Below are positions 44,239-55,888 of a DNA stretch of 64,000 nt, one piece after another (the stretch's first letter is position 1; each line of letters starts with the position of its first letter). Source of the stretch: Thermococcus barophilus MP (GTDB lineage Archaea > Methanobacteriota_B > Thermococci > Thermococcales > Thermococcaceae); assembly GCF_000151105.2 (NCBI RefSeq), contig NC_014804.1, positions 558,001 through 622,000 of the forward strand, in the 5' to 3' direction. The translations under genes were made by a program, and so were the position numbers. The notes under the pieces were generated by a model, which saw only the letters and a program-made list of their open reading frames with translations, did not search any database and had not been told where the DNA came from.

Positions 44239-45417
44239 GTGGTCGGAATTCTTGTAGAAGAAGTTATGACAGACAAATTTGCAAAAATTGATGTGAATGC
44301 ACCACTTTCTGAAGCAATTGGAATCTTTGAAAAAGAAGATCCAGATTTAATTCTTGTGTTTGATAGGAGCACATACAAAGGTGTTGTCACTCAGGATTTA
44401 ATAATTAAATCCCACCTTAAGTGGGATCCAACCAAGGCAAAGGTAAAGGATGTTTACAAACCTGCTCCTGTTATCAAGCCCCGTGATGATCTCAGCCATG
44501 CTGCAAAGCTCATGATTGAGACTGATTTGAGATCACTGCCTGTTGGAGAAGATAAAACAAACATTTTTGGTGTAATTAGTGATCTGGCTATTTTAGATAG
44601 AGTAATCAAGGAGGAATTTGGAAAGAGGAAAGTTAAGGAGTTCATGACAACAGATGTCATTACTCTTAAACCAGATGATACAGTGGCAAAGGCACTTGCA
44701 ACAATGAGAGACCATGCAATTTCGAGAATTCCAATTGTAAACGAAGAGGGCAAGCTTGAAGGTCTTGTGACACTCCATGACTTAATAATCCGTTTCATAA
44801 AACCAAGATTCAAGGCACAATATGGGGAGCTTGTGGGTGAAAAGATACCCCCCTTCTCAACCCAGCTGAGAGAAGTCATGATCAGAGGAGTTATAACAAT
44901 ACTTCCAGATGCAACAATAAGGGAAGCAGTTGCCACCATGATTGACAACCGCATTGACGGTTTGGTTGTTGTTAATGAAGAAAACAAGGTCGTTGGTATC
45001 CTAACAGTTAAAGATTTGCTGCTCCCAATCTCCAGGATGGTGGAGAAAGAAGCCAAGTTCTACCTTCAGCTCGGAGGAGATGCGCACATACTGAGCGACT
45101 TTACCAGAGAGAGGATCATAAGCGACATAAAGAAATTCGTCGATGGATACGCTGATGTTCTTGGTGATGAAGGAATAATCTACCTGTACATCAGAAGGTT
45201 CAATGAGAAGTTCAGGGGGGTACACCTGTATCAAGCCAGGATGAGGGTTGTAACAGATAGAGGGGTTTTTGTGGCAACAGGTGAAACGTGGGGAGCTATT
45301 CAAGCAGTCCATGACGCACTCAGAGCCATTGAACGACAGATTCTCCAAAAAGTAGAGCTTCAGAGGGACTTGAGATATGCAAAGAGATTCCTTGATAAGC
45401 TTGAACTCTGGCGCTGA
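44239..45417 (+). CDS. Four-CBS-domain protein
   Basis: A 392-residue protein with four CBS motifs in the first 275 residues (for example DAPLSEAIGIFEKED, VIKPRDDLSHAAKLM, TTDVITLKPDDTVAKALATM, VITILPDATIREAVATMI) and a C-terminal 110-residue domain (GDAHILSDFTRERIISDIKKF). CBS domains bind adenosyl nucleotides. The C-terminal part may bind a partner, target unknown. GGAGGTGA precedes GTG at 44239, chosen over an earlier in-frame GTG within the ribosome site. Converges with the next gene with one intervening base. Confidence 0.87.
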   Translation: MVGILVEEVMTDKFAKIDVNAPLSEAIGIFEKEDPDLILVFDRSTYKGVVTQDLIIKSHLKWDPTKAKVKDVYKPAPVIKPRDDLSHAAKLMIETDLRSLPVGEDKTNIFGVISDLAILDRVIKEEFGKRKVKEFMTTDVITLKPDDTVAKALATMRDHAISRIPIVNEEGKLEGLVTLHDLIIRFIKPRFKAQYGELVGEKIPPFSTQLREVMIRGVITILPDATIREAVATMIDNRIDGLVVVNEENKVVGILTVKDLLLPISRMVEKEAKFYLQLGGDAHILSDFTRERIISDIKKFVDGYADVLGDEGIIYLYIRRFNEKFRGVHLYQARMRVVTDRGVFVATGETWGAIQAVHDALRAIERQILQKVELQRDLRYAKRFLDKLELWR

Positions 45418-45418
45418 T

Positions 45419-46525
45419 TCAGAACTTTGAAAACTCTCTTTCAATAAGTTTTCTCTCTTTTTCTTCCAGCGCATCCAGTTTCACGACAAGAATTAATGTC
45501 CCATTTTTAGAGATAACATGATCTTTAAGGCTCAGTAAAAACTTGAAAGCCGCCTTAAATCCGTTTTCAAGCATGAGATATTCAAAAGCGTCAACGTAGA
45601 CTACGTTATACCCTTGCTTTAATCCTCTTGCAACAAGATCCACAAGAATATCTATTTTTGTTGGGGAAATGGCAAAAATTCTTGGATCTTCCTCGATGTT
45701 TCCTTCTCCAACTCTGGTTATCCAATATATAATGAAGTCGTTTCCTAACTGAAACGTTCGTGGATCCTTTCTTGTAATTATAATAACGTTATTCTCAAGA
45801 AATAGTGTGGGGAACATATACTCGACCTCTTTGCTATCGGTGAACAAGTAAATTTCTTTTGGAAGTATTTTCTCTCTTTTTTTCTGAGGTGGCATTATTG
45901 GATAAAAAGCAAATTTAACCGCACCAATCGCGGAAATTACTCTAAAAACACCTGCTAAAAGAAATGCTGCATTGACGAATCTTGGCATTTCTCTTATGAG
46001 AGGATACATTAAATTAAGTGCACCGAGGAGTATCAACCCCCATGGAAAAAGCTCTTCGAGTGTCTTCTTCCTGACAATATACCTTCTGAGCATAATACCA
46101 AGGTATATCAAAGATACTCCAAATGCAAGGGATGAAGGGAGGGCTCTTATAGCAAAAGGCAACTCATCAAAAAAAGGCGTTGCTGCAAAGAACAACCATA
46201 GATAGACGAGGGATACATATACTCCCATGCCAATTACGTGTCTAATCTCTGCACGTTTGCTTTTGAGGTGTATTACACCCCACATTATGAGCAGTGATAT
46301 CAGAAAATTTGGAATCATGCCGGCTATTTCATACACTTCTTCTTTTATCTGTATTCCAAGTGGATCTAATATATAGCTTTCAATATCCAAAGCATTTATA
46401 AAAAATGCAAACATGAGTAGTGCCCAACCTTTTTCTCTTGTCTTGATGAACCTATATGTGACAACCAAGAAGAGTATCCATCGGGATATAAAATTGAGAA
46501 TCCCAATTATTGAAGCTGTTTCCAA
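45419..46525 (-). CDS. Membrane protein with C-terminal DUF835
   Basis: A 368-residue protein with about seven membrane helices in the first 210 residues, then a soluble region of about 150 residues that matches the Thermococcales DUF835 domain (TDSKEVEYMFPTLFLENNVIIITRKDP; VVYVDAFEYLMLENGF). DUF835 is found fused to sensory domains and is thought to signal. Starts six bases after the GlmU-like stop, in one operon. Confidence 0.85.
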   Translation of the reverse strand: METASIIGILNFISRWILFLVVTYRFIKTREKGWALLMFAFFINALDIESYILDPLGIQIKEEVYEIAGMIPNFLISLLIMWGVIHLKSKRAEIRHVIGMGVYVSLVYLWLFFAATPFFDELPFAIRALPSSLAFGVSLIYLGIMLRRYIVRKKTLEELFPWGLILLGALNLMYPLIREMPRFVNAAFLLAGVFRVISAIGAVKFAFYPIMPPQKKREKILPKEIYLFTDSKEVEYMFPTLFLENNVIIITRKDPRTFQLGNDFIIYWITRVGEGNIEEDPRIFAISPTKIDILVDLVARGLKQGYNVVYVDAFEYLMLENGFKAAFKFLLSLKDHVISKNGTLILVVKLDALEEKERKLIEREFSKF

Positions 46526-46531
46526 AACTCC

Positions 46532-47785
46532 TCACCTTTCATGTATTTCCTTTTGCTGCTTAACAATAACCAAGCTGTTTGGAGGAATATTTTTATCAAC
46601 TATTACTCCAGGCCCAACAAATGAGTTGCTACCAATCTTCCTTCCAGGGTATATTGAAACATTTATTCCGACCTTGACGTTGTGCCCAATAATCGCTCCC
46701 AATTTTCTTCTTCCGCTGTCTTCAAGCTTGCCTTTTACTTCAACTTTTATCGTTTTATTATCGTGCCTTAGATTGGCTGTTATGGTTCCAGCCCCTAAGT
46801 TTGTATTCTCCCCAATGATTGAGTCACCCACGTAGTTTAAATGGGGGGCATTGCTGTGGTCCATTATTATTGAGTTTTTAATCTCAACTGCATTTCCAAT
46901 GTGACAATGGTTGCCGATGCTCGTATACGGTCTTATAAAACAGTTAGGGCCGATTTTGCAGTTCTTTCCAATTTTTACCGGACCAACGATATATGCACCG
47001 CTTTTAACAACTGTTCCTTCTCCAATCTCAACTGGTGGTATTATCGTTGCTCCCTCTTCCACAGTTCCTCTGATCTCATGCTTTAAGTGATTCTTGAGGA
47101 TGTACTCGTTCAAATTGAGCAGATCCCAAGGTCTTCCGATGTCGTTCCAATAGCCATCGTAAACTGCATAGGCAACTTTTTTGCCTGATTTTATCATAAG
47201 GTTAATCGTGTCTGTTATTTCGTACTCACCGCGCTTGCTCAGTGGAGTTTTTTCAATGAATTCAAAGACATCTGGCTTGAATAAATAGATTCCCAGATTT
47301 GCATATCCCCTAACGTTTCCCGGCTTTTCTTTGATTTCTTTCACGTATTCCCCTTCAACCTCTACTTTTCCAAAATGGCTCAAATCTTCAAACTCCTTAA
47401 CCAAAAGAGCAGCATTTGCTTTCCTAAATGCATGAAGAAGAGCTTTCACTGCCTCTCTCTCAAAGTAGATATCCCCATTTACCGCCAAAAAGGATTCACC
47501 CTCAATATATTCCTTTGCAGAATATATTGCCCTCGCAGTGCCTTCGCCCTCAGTCTGCTCCACGTAAGTGATTGGTTTACCATTATATTCATCCCCTAAA
47601 AACTCAATCAGCTTCTCTTTCTGGTATCTGACGATGATTATGAATTCGTCAACGAAAGGATACAGATTCTCGAGAACGTACTCTATAATTGCCCTGTTTG
47701 CAACTTTCAGCAGGACTTTAGGTCTGTCATCGGTTAAAGGCTTTAGTCTTTCTCCCTTTCCAGCTGCAAGTACCACACCTTTCAA
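46532..47785 (-). CDS. GlmU-like bifunctional sugar-1-P nucleotidylyltransferase
   Basis: A 417-residue enzyme with an N-terminal nucleotidyltransferase (LAAGKGERLKPLTDDRPKVLL, VNGDIYF) and a C-terminal left-handed beta helix with hexapeptide repeats (IGKNCKIGPNC, HVGIGAG type). It makes nucleotide sugars such as UDP-GlcNAc from sugar-1-phosphate and acetyl-CoA; the archaeal members can also use glucose-1-P. The start is TTG, overlapping the upP stop by four bases (TTGA), with GGGGGTG as ribosome site. Linked in function to glmS. Confidence 0.9.
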   Translation of the reverse strand: MKGVVLAAGKGERLKPLTDDRPKVLLKVANRAIIEYVLENLYPFVDEFIIIVRYQKEKLIEFLGDEYNGKPITYVEQTEGEGTARAIYSAKEYIEGESFLAVNGDIYFEREAVKALLHAFRKANAALLVKEFEDLSHFGKVEVEGEYVKEIKEKPGNVRGYANLGIYLFKPDVFEFIEKTPLSKRGEYEITDTINLMIKSGKKVAYAVYDGYWNDIGRPWDLLNLNEYILKNHLKHEIRGTVEEGATIIPPVEIGEGTVVKSGAYIVGPVKIGKNCKIGPNCFIRPYTSIGNHCHIGNAVEIKNSIIMDHSNAPHLNYVGDSIIGENTNLGAGTITANLRHDNKTIKVEVKGKLEDSGRRKLGAIIGHNVKVGINVSIYPGRKIGSNSFVGPGVIVDKNIPPNSLVIVKQQKEIHER

Positions 47786-48594
47786 ATTAACACCCCCATT
47801 ATCGAGACAACCACCGCTATGCTACCAAATACTATACAGAACTTGGAGAAATTTAACCTTTCTGCTAATTTAAGCATCCCCTCAAGTGTCAGCAGGCTTA
47901 CAATAAACGCACTAAGCACGGCAACTAAGGACACTGTGATGGGCTCACTTACAGCTTGAAGCTCCAAGAATAGGGCACCAAAGATCGCCGGAACTGCCAT
48001 CAAGAAGCTAAGTCTCACAGCTTTTTTCTGATCAACCCCAAGCAAAAGCAACGCTCCAATAGTCATTCCTGAACGTGAAATTCCTGGCAAAACAGCAATA
48101 CCTTGGGCGATACCTGCAACCATAGCTTCCACAATCGTAACTTCCTTTTTTCTCTTCTTTCTAACAATTTGCCCAAATTCGTCTTTGGGTTTTTCCCTGC
48201 TCTTAGCCAAGATGACCCCAGTTAGTATCAAAGCAAAGCCTACTATTCCGTTCACAGCCTCAGCATTTAGTGATGTGACAATTGTCTTGAATGCCCTATA
48301 AAGTGGAAGTCCAATAACTGCGGTGAAAAGTGTTGAATAAAAAAGAAACGTCTCCTCCTCGCCCCATCTCAATGTCACAAGATTCATCAGAATTCTCCCC
48401 AGTTCATACCTGAATTTAAACAGTACTGCAAAGAGTGTTCCAAAATGAAGGAGCAGAGCATAGGAGTAAGCTTTTTCAGGAGAAATCCCAAAAAAGTTCA
48501 TCATCGCCAGCATGACCTGCCCCGAGCTGCTTATCGGCAACCATTCGGTAAATCCCTGCAATATACCCATTATAACCGCTTCGATGTAATTCAT
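47782..48594 (-). CDS. uppP: Undecaprenyl-diphosphatase UppP-like
   Basis: A 270-residue membrane phosphatase, which recycles polyprenyl diphosphate to monophosphate for the next round of sugar loading. Family motifs are GILQGFTEWLPISSSGQ near the start and AVLPGISRSGMTIGA near residue 165. About eight helices. Ribosome site is weak. In an operon with the nucleotidyltransferase and DUF835 genes. Confidence 0.93.
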   Translation of the reverse strand: MNYIEAVIMGILQGFTEWLPISSSGQVMLAMMNFFGISPEKAYSYALLLHFGTLFAVLFKFRYELGRILMNLVTLRWGEEETFLFYSTLFTAVIGLPLYRAFKTIVTSLNAEAVNGIVGFALILTGVILAKSREKPKDEFGQIVRKKRKKEVTIVEAMVAGIAQGIAVLPGISRSGMTIGALLLLGVDQKKAVRLSFLMAVPAIFGALFLELQAVSEPITVSLVAVLSAFIVSLLTLEGMLKLAERLNFSKFCIVFGSIAVVVSIMGVLI

Positions 48595-48691
48595 GACAGA
48601 TCACTGCTTGAGTATTTGGGCACTTGGAAACATAAACTTTTCGAGAAAAAAGGCTTTATACTGTTCGGCTAATCTAATTTTGGTGGTGGAG

Positions 48692-49513
48692 ATGAGAATT
48701 ACAATCCTCTTTGAAAACCACAGTGGATTTAAGAAAGGTCTTTTTGGAGGACATGGCTTTTCCGCTTTAGTGGAGCACAAAAGATACAAGATATTAGTTG
48801 ATACGGGAGTTGATGGAGAAATTTTGTTGAGGAACATGGAGGCATTGGGAATTAAACCTGCAGATATCGATTATCTCTTCTTGACTCATGGGCATTACGA
48901 TCACACAGAGGGCTTAAAAGCTCTTCTTGGAGCAAGGAGAGGAAAGAAGCTGACAATCATCGCTCACCCAGACATATTTGCTAAAAGAGTTGCATTAAAG
49001 CCGCATTTGAGAGATATAAGTCTGCCGTTTAAGAGAGAAGAGCTTGAAGAGTTGGGAGCAGAGTTCATATTGACCAGAAGCCCCATCCAGATTGTTGAGG
49101 GCATCTATTCAAGCGGAGAAATTGAAAGGACTACATGGGACAGAACCGTTGGATACAGAATTGAGAGCGGAAAGCTCGTGAAAGATGATGTAAAGGATGA
49201 CATAGCTCTAATTCTTGACTTAGGTGATAGTGTAGCAGTAATAACTGGCTGTGGACACAGCGGAGTAATCAACATAGCCATGCACTCACAAAAAGTCATG
49301 AACAAGTCAATCAGAGCTCTCATCGGCGGATTTCACTTAATCGGTGCAAAGCCTGAGCTCTTGGAAGAAATCACTGAGAAACTGAAGGAGCTAAAAGTTG
49401 AGAAGATTTATGCTGGCCATTGCACGGGATTTGAAGCAATGGGATTTTTCATGACTGAATTTGGAAGAGCCTTTGAGCCGCTTTACGTAGGCAAAGTTAT
49501 CGAGCTGGGATAA
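48692..49513 (+). CDS. MBL-fold metallohydrolase
   Basis: A 273-residue metallo-beta-lactamase-fold protein. The HxHxDH motif is [11 protein letters not shown]; further ligands are in GCGHSG, and AGHCTGFEA. It resembles the archaeal proteins related to the dihydropterin ribofuranosyl-aminobenzene phosphate synthase, so it may act in C1-carrier metabolism or be a generic hydrolase. GGTGGTGGAG precedes the ATG; a longer frame to 48593 is rejected. A TATA-like CTTTATACT lies about 35 nt upstream. Confidence 0.85.
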   Translation: MRITILFENHSGFKKGLFGGHGFSALVEHKRYKILVDTGVDGEILLRNMEALGIKPADIDYLFLTHGHYDHTEGLKALLGARRGKKLTIIAHPDIFAKRVALKPHLRDISLPFKREELEELGAEFILTRSPIQIVEGIYSSGEIERTTWDRTVGYRIESGKLVKDDVKDDIALILDLGDSVAVITGCGHSGVINIAMHSQKVMNKSIRALIGGFHLIGAKPELLEEITEKLKELKVEKIYAGHCTGFEAMGFFMTEFGRAFEPLYVGKVIELG

Positions 49514-49559
49514 ATTATCCATAAAATTCTTTTTAAGGCAACTTTTTCTCCTTTTAACC

Positions 49560-50624
49560 ATGTATGAACTGACAGAGGACTACAAACTCAGAAAAATCAC
49601 AAAATTTGAGCTGGATATGGTTGATGAGCGAGATGATTTGCTGATCATTCCCCCTTCATCTAAAGCCGGCCCCTGTGGAAATGACTGCGTATTCTGTTAT
49701 CTTACTCAAAATCCTCCCCAGATGATTTATCGAGTTGCCAAGCATGACACTTTAAATGACCCCGAGCTGGAAAGGAGAGTTGCCTATGCAAGAGAACACT
49801 ATGATTTGTGGATTCGCGTTACAGATACATCAGCAAATGTTCGATTTGATGAAAATCGCATAGAATCACTCTACAATGCTGGCTTGGATGAGATTCAGAT
49901 TTCCCTTCACACCACTAAAAAGGATGTCAGGATAAAGCTCATGCACAACAGAAATGCTGGAAAAGTTATTGATTTAATTCCAAAAATTGTAGAACACTTT
50001 AGAATGATTGCCGATATAATTCTAACTCCTGGATACAACGTCAGTGATATTGGGAAAATTTTGGATGACTTGGACAGTTTTGGAGTTCATGAAGTCAGAC
50101 TCTTTCCGGTTGGGGTTACAAGATTTTCAAAAACGAGGGCACTGACAAGAGAGGAGCTTCTCTTTGTGAAAAGCGTTGCATTGGAGAAGCAAAAAGACCT
50201 GGGTATTGAAATAGTGATTCCTCCAATTTTCCAAGCTCTTTTAGGAGAGTTCACAACTGGCTTGGAGCCCTTTGACATTGAAATGAATATTCCAACGTAT
50301 ATCTTAACGGGCGAGCTTGCATATCCGGAGATGAAGCGCCTATTCCCAAAGCTCAACGTTGTCATGGTTAGGAATGAGGTATTTGGTGGGAATATTGGCA
50401 CAGCGGGACTTTTGACGGGATACGATGTATTGAGGGCTATTAAACAGCTACCGGAGGTGGATTTAGGCATTCTCCTTCTCCCGGAGGTCATGTTTCATGG
50501 TGATATAACTTTAGACGGCTGGAAGAGGGAAGAGCTCTTTAACAGAATCCTGATTGAAAAAGGCTACATCGTTGAGACTGCGCTTGAGCCTCAGGAGATC
50601 CCAAAGATTTTGGAGAGATTCTAA
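49560..50624 (+). CDS. Radical SAM protein with DUF512
   Basis: A 354-residue radical SAM protein. Cluster motif CGNDCVFC (CxxxCxxC) near residue 39 sits in [12 protein letters not shown]. The C-terminal part has DUF512 character ([20 protein letters not shown]). The product is unknown. The promoter is AT-rich with TTTTTAAGG. No clear ribosome site, so the mRNA may be leaderless. Confidence 0.8.
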   Translation: MYELTEDYKLRKITKFELDMVDERDDLLIIPPSSKAGPCGNDCVFCYLTQNPPQMIYRVAKHDTLNDPELERRVAYAREHYDLWIRVTDTSANVRFDENRIESLYNAGLDEIQISLHTTKKDVRIKLMHNRNAGKVIDLIPKIVEHFRMIADIILTPGYNVSDIGKILDDLDSFGVHEVRLFPVGVTRFSKTRALTREELLFVKSVALEKQKDLGIEIVIPPIFQALLGEFTTGLEPFDIEMNIPTYILTGELAYPEMKRLFPKLNVVMVRNEVFGGNIGTAGLLTGYDVLRAIKQLPEVDLGILLLPEVMFHGDITLDGWKREELFNRILIEKGYIVETALEPQEIPKILERF

Positions 50625-50690
50625 CTCCAAAGCTTTAAAAACCTCTCTGCAAAATCAAAGAAAGGCGAGACGAAGAAAGAGGTGAGAGAG

Positions 50691-51731
50691 ATGAAAAACC
50701 CATTTGAAAAAATGCCAACCATTCTTTTAGCTGATGAGCTTATTGATAAAGCCTTTAGGAGAGCTGAGAAAGCAGCTTCATCCTTCACTCCGCGAGGGAA
50801 TAAAATAAGCAAAGCGAGACAGAGGGAAGAGCTTAGAATAAGAACAGTTTCAAACGTCATTAGGGATAATTTAAGGAAAATCCTTGACAGAACGCCTGGT
50901 GTCTCAACCCTGCCCCCATTCTATCAGGAGTTAGTCGATACACTCGTTGATAGGAAGATGTTCCATAAGGCTTTAGCCTCTGTGAATTGGGCGATAAAGA
51001 CAATAAGAACGCTTGAAGAGAGATATGTGGAAAAGGTTAGATACTCAAGAGACCCAAATGAGATTGCTCAGCTTAGAAGGCAGTTTTACGGAAGGGTTGC
51101 AAGCGTCATTAAAGATATAGCAGACAACTTAGAGTATCTCAACAAGGCGAGAGATGTTTTGAAAGATTTGCCAGTCATTGACCTCAGCCTGCCAACCATT
51201 GTCATAGCTGGACATCCAAACGTCGGGAAGTCAACTCTTCTCAGGCAGCTCACAAATGCGAAGCCAGAAGTTGCAAGTTATCCCTTCACAACCAAGGGAA
51301 TTAACGTTGGGCAGTTTGAGGAGCACTGGCTCAAGTATCAGGTGATAGACACTCCCGGTTTGCTTGACAGACCTCTGAGTGAGCGCAATGAAATAGAAAG
51401 GCAGGCAATTTTAGCACTAAAGCACCTTGGAAAAGTGATAATTTACATCTTTGACCCATCAGAGTACTGCGGATTCCCACTTGAAGAGCAGATGCATCTC
51501 TTTGAAGAGATTTATGAGGAGTTCAAAGAGTTTCCATTCATAGTCGTTTTGAATAAAGTTGATGTGGCTGATGAAGAAAAGATAAGGAAAGCGGAAGAGT
51601 TCTTGAGAGCGAAAGGGATAGAACCCATAAGAATTGTGGCTAAAGAGGGGCTTGGAGTCGATGAAGTTAAAAAGAAAATACTGGAAATCCTAAAACCAGA
51701 GCTGGAGGAAGAAATTTCCAGAGTAAGTTAA
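50691..51731 (+). CDS. NOG1-like GTPase
   Basis: A 346-residue GTPase of the NOG1 family, involved in the assembly of the large ribosomal subunit. N-terminal helical NOG1 domain, then P-loop AGHPNVGKSTL near residue 170, G3 DTPGLLDRP and G4 NKVD. ATG at 50691 has GAGGTGA upstream; the in-frame GTG is part of that site. Confidence 0.93.
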   Translation: MKNPFEKMPTILLADELIDKAFRRAEKAASSFTPRGNKISKARQREELRIRTVSNVIRDNLRKILDRTPGVSTLPPFYQELVDTLVDRKMFHKALASVNWAIKTIRTLEERYVEKVRYSRDPNEIAQLRRQFYGRVASVIKDIADNLEYLNKARDVLKDLPVIDLSLPTIVIAGHPNVGKSTLLRQLTNAKPEVASYPFTTKGINVGQFEEHWLKYQVIDTPGLLDRPLSERNEIERQAILALKHLGKVIIYIFDPSEYCGFPLEEQMHLFEEIYEEFKEFPFIVVLNKVDVADEEKIRKAEEFLRAKGIEPIRIVAKEGLGVDEVKKKILEILKPELEEEISRVS

Positions 51732-51770
51732 AAAGATTGCCAAAATTTAAATTATAAAAAAGGTTCAAAA

Positions 51771-52166
51771 TCAGGCGCTCTTTTCTTCTTTTATCAAAAC
51801 AGCGTTAATGACACCATCTTGCCCCGGTCTTGAGGTAACGATTGCCTTTCCAATCTCAGTCTGAATGATTGCGCCCTTTGTGATGATGTTTCTTCTAACG
51901 TATTGCCTGTTTGCTGGGTTCTCGACGACACCGAGTATCTTTACCTTTTTGCCCTTTCCTCCATCAAAGACGTTTGCATAGAGTGCCTGGACAAGTCTTA
52001 CCTTTCTGTTTCCACCAAATGTCCTGATGATCTTTCTCTCCTCTCTGTATTCACCAACTCTGGTGAAAGCTGGCTCTCTTCCAAGCTCCCTCTTTCTCTT
52101 CTTTCTTGCGAGGACAATTCTTCCACCTGAAGGCTTTTTGAGTGATCTTCCTTGCCAGATTGCCAT
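51771..52166 (-). CDS. rps8e: Ribosomal protein S8e
   Basis: A 131-residue S8e protein of the small ribosomal subunit. N-terminal [15 protein letters not shown] and [13 protein letters not shown] are the family signature; middle [22 protein letters not shown] at 52164-52166 has GAGGTGAGAG upstream; an in-frame GTG lies in that site. Confidence 0.97.
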   Translation of the reverse strand: MAIWQGRSLKKPSGGRIVLARKKRKRELGREPAFTRVGEYREERKIIRTFGGNRKVRLVQALYANVFDGGKGKKVKILGVVENPANRQYVRRNIITKGAIIQTEIGKAIVTSRPGQDGVINAVLIKEEKSA

Positions 52167-52280
52167 ATCTCTCACCTCACGATGATCCTAATCCTAAGGG
52201 CATTTTAAGGAGTTTGTTTATAAGCTTTTTCCCAGAAAAATTTAAAACATTTCAATCAATTACTGATTAAGGTGGTAGTT

Positions 52281-53216
52281 GTGGGAGCTATAAATGCCTT
52301 TGCCAAAACTATAGAAACCATAACTAAAAATCCAAAACTCTTGCTCATACCCATTATTATTGCACTCATAATTGCACCGATCTCGGCTTATCTCCTGAAG
52401 AACTACACAGCCCTGTTTACAGAAGAAATGCAGAAAAACTTTGAGCAAAAGCAGGAGGGGAACGTTATAGTAGAGGAGCACGGTAGCATAATTCCAAAAG
52501 AAAATATGGAGAAATTCATGAGCTATATTAAGATCATCATTCTTCTCGGCATTCTTTCGGCATTGCTAAATGCAATTGGTCAGTATGCGGTTGTAAAAGG
52601 TGCCCTTACAGCAGAAAAAGGTGAGGAGTACTCCCTGATTCAGCTTTTCGTAGATGGAATTAAAAATATGATCCAAGTATTTGTTGTCAATGTGATAATA
52701 GGGCTGATTATCTTTGTAATAATAATGGTTCCGTTAATTCCTGCATTCCTTATGCTGGCCGCTGGAGCTATGCTTAAGTCCGAGGCATTCTTTATGATGG
52801 TTCTATTCTTCGTCCTACTTCTTGAACTGCCCTTGGTTTTCTTCCTTGTTGGCTTGGGCTCAATGGCCGTTCCAATATATGTAATCAAAGGGTCAATAGG
52901 GGCAGCATTTGAATGCTTTAGTGTAGCTTTCAAAAACAAGCTTTCGACTTTAGCATTTGGGATTTTGCTGTTGATTTCTGTGATTCTTATCATGGTAGTG
53001 CCGGGCTCTTTCATGGGGCTTATGGCATTAGGATCTTCAGGGTTCACAGCTCAGCTGCTCTTGAATTTAATTGAAGCGCCATTCCAAGCCTTAACACAAG
53101 CCGTGATGTCCATTGGGGGTCTGATGCTTTATCTTGAACTTACAAAGGAAGAAAAAGACCTCGAAGAAGAAATCTTGGAAGAAGTGCAGAAAGAGCTTAA
53201 CGAGTTTGAAATCTGA
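52281..53216 (+). CDS. Polytopic membrane protein, paralog A
   Basis: A 311-residue membrane protein with about six helices and a charged cytoplasmic tail (EKDLEEEILEEVQKELNEFE). It starts GTG with AAGGTGG upstream, reading VGAINAFAKTIETITKNPKLLLIPI. The next gene is a paralog with the same opening. I know of no function for this family; it resembles uncharacterised archaeal membrane proteins of the DUF7847-like kind, but I am not sure. Confidence 0.75.
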   Translation: MGAINAFAKTIETITKNPKLLLIPIIIALIIAPISAYLLKNYTALFTEEMQKNFEQKQEGNVIVEEHGSIIPKENMEKFMSYIKIIILLGILSALLNAIGQYAVVKGALTAEKGEEYSLIQLFVDGIKNMIQVFVVNVIIGLIIFVIIMVPLIPAFLMLAAGAMLKSEAFFMMVLFFVLLLELPLVFFLVGLGSMAVPIYVIKGSIGAAFECFSVAFKNKLSTLAFGILLLISVILIMVVPGSFMGLMALGSSGFTAQLLLNLIEAPFQALTQAVMSIGGLMLYLELTKEEKDLEEEILEEVQKELNEFEI

Positions 53217-53303
53217 AGTTTCCTACACTCATTCTCATTCTTTTCTTCTCACACATAGTAACATTTTTAACCTATGGAATTGCTTTTAACTATGGTGGTG
53301 CTT

Positions 53304-54110
53304 GTGGGAGCTATAAAGTCTATGGAGAACGCCATTAACATGCTCACAAAAAATCCAGCCCTTGTTTTAGTGCCTATTCTGATAGCATTCATCTTAGCCC
53401 CCATCAACACCTCTAACAACAATACCAACTTCCACTTTCCCCAGGAAAGTGCCGAGGTTGCAAAGGAGCAGCTGAGAAACTTTGTTCATGATTTTGTGAA
53501 AGATGCTGTAATTTTTGGAATTCTGACGTCTATCATGCAGGCAATTTCGGGCTATTCAGTTAGTAGCGGAGTTTTAGATATTATCAGACAGAAGGACTAT
53601 CGAATAGCACAGACTATAGTTGAAGCTCTCAAAAATCTTCCTCAAGTGGCTTTTTTGAATGTTTTTGGCTGGGTAGTTACCATTTTAGTGATTGCCCCAC
53701 CATTTGCGTATCTCTACAGCGAAATAATGAAAGCAGAATCCTTCACGATACCCGGAAGCGTTATGGATAACTTCTTTTTCTTGGCAATTGTATCTTTGCT
53801 TATATTACTTTATGTCGCTCCAGCATCTTTGCTTCTTATACCTGCATATGTGAAAACAAAATCCATAAGGTCGGCACTTAAGGTTTACAGGCTTGCACTT
53901 AACAGGCTTTCTTCAACGATTGGCTTTGGAATTCTTGTCTTTATAGCCATAGCGATTATAAACCTTCCTACAATGCTCACAAGATTCATTAACAACCAGC
54001 TCCTTGCGGGCATCGTAACGGCTCCCTTTAACGGACTGAGCAACGCCTTTTCAATGGCTGCTGCAACCTTGTTTTACCTATTCCTCATAGAAGAAATGGA
54101 AGAAGAGTAA
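53304..54110 (+). CDS. Polytopic membrane protein, paralog B
   Basis: A 268-residue paralog of the preceding gene (start VGAIKSMENAINMLTKNPALVLVPI, which aligns with VGAINAF... of paralog A). About six helices, an Asn-rich segment near residue 38 and an extracellular-type loop. GGTGGTG precedes GTG at 53304; a longer frame from 53274 is rejected because a TATA-like ATTTTTAACC is just upstream. Stop ends two bases before the convergent pyrG stop. Confidence 0.72.
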   Translation: MGAIKSMENAINMLTKNPALVLVPILIAFILAPINTSNNNTNFHFPQESAEVAKEQLRNFVHDFVKDAVIFGILTSIMQAISGYSVSSGVLDIIRQKDYRIAQTIVEALKNLPQVAFLNVFGWVVTILVIAPPFAYLYSEIMKAESFTIPGSVMDNFFFLAIVSLLILLYVAPASLLLIPAYVKTKSIRSALKVYRLALNRLSSTIGFGILVFIAIAIINLPTMLTRFINNQLLAGIVTAPFNGLSNAFSMAAATLFYLFLIEEMEEE

Positions 54111-54112
54111 GT

Positions 54113-55771
<1,659 letters not shown>

Positions 55772-55888
55772 TTAGAAAAGGCTAAAAATCCTCAAGATGA
55801 CATTTATAATCCCAGCTAAGAAAACAAGAAAAATTATTCAACAAAATCCTTTTAATTTCTCAAGAACTTTCCCTTTTGAGGGGAGAAC

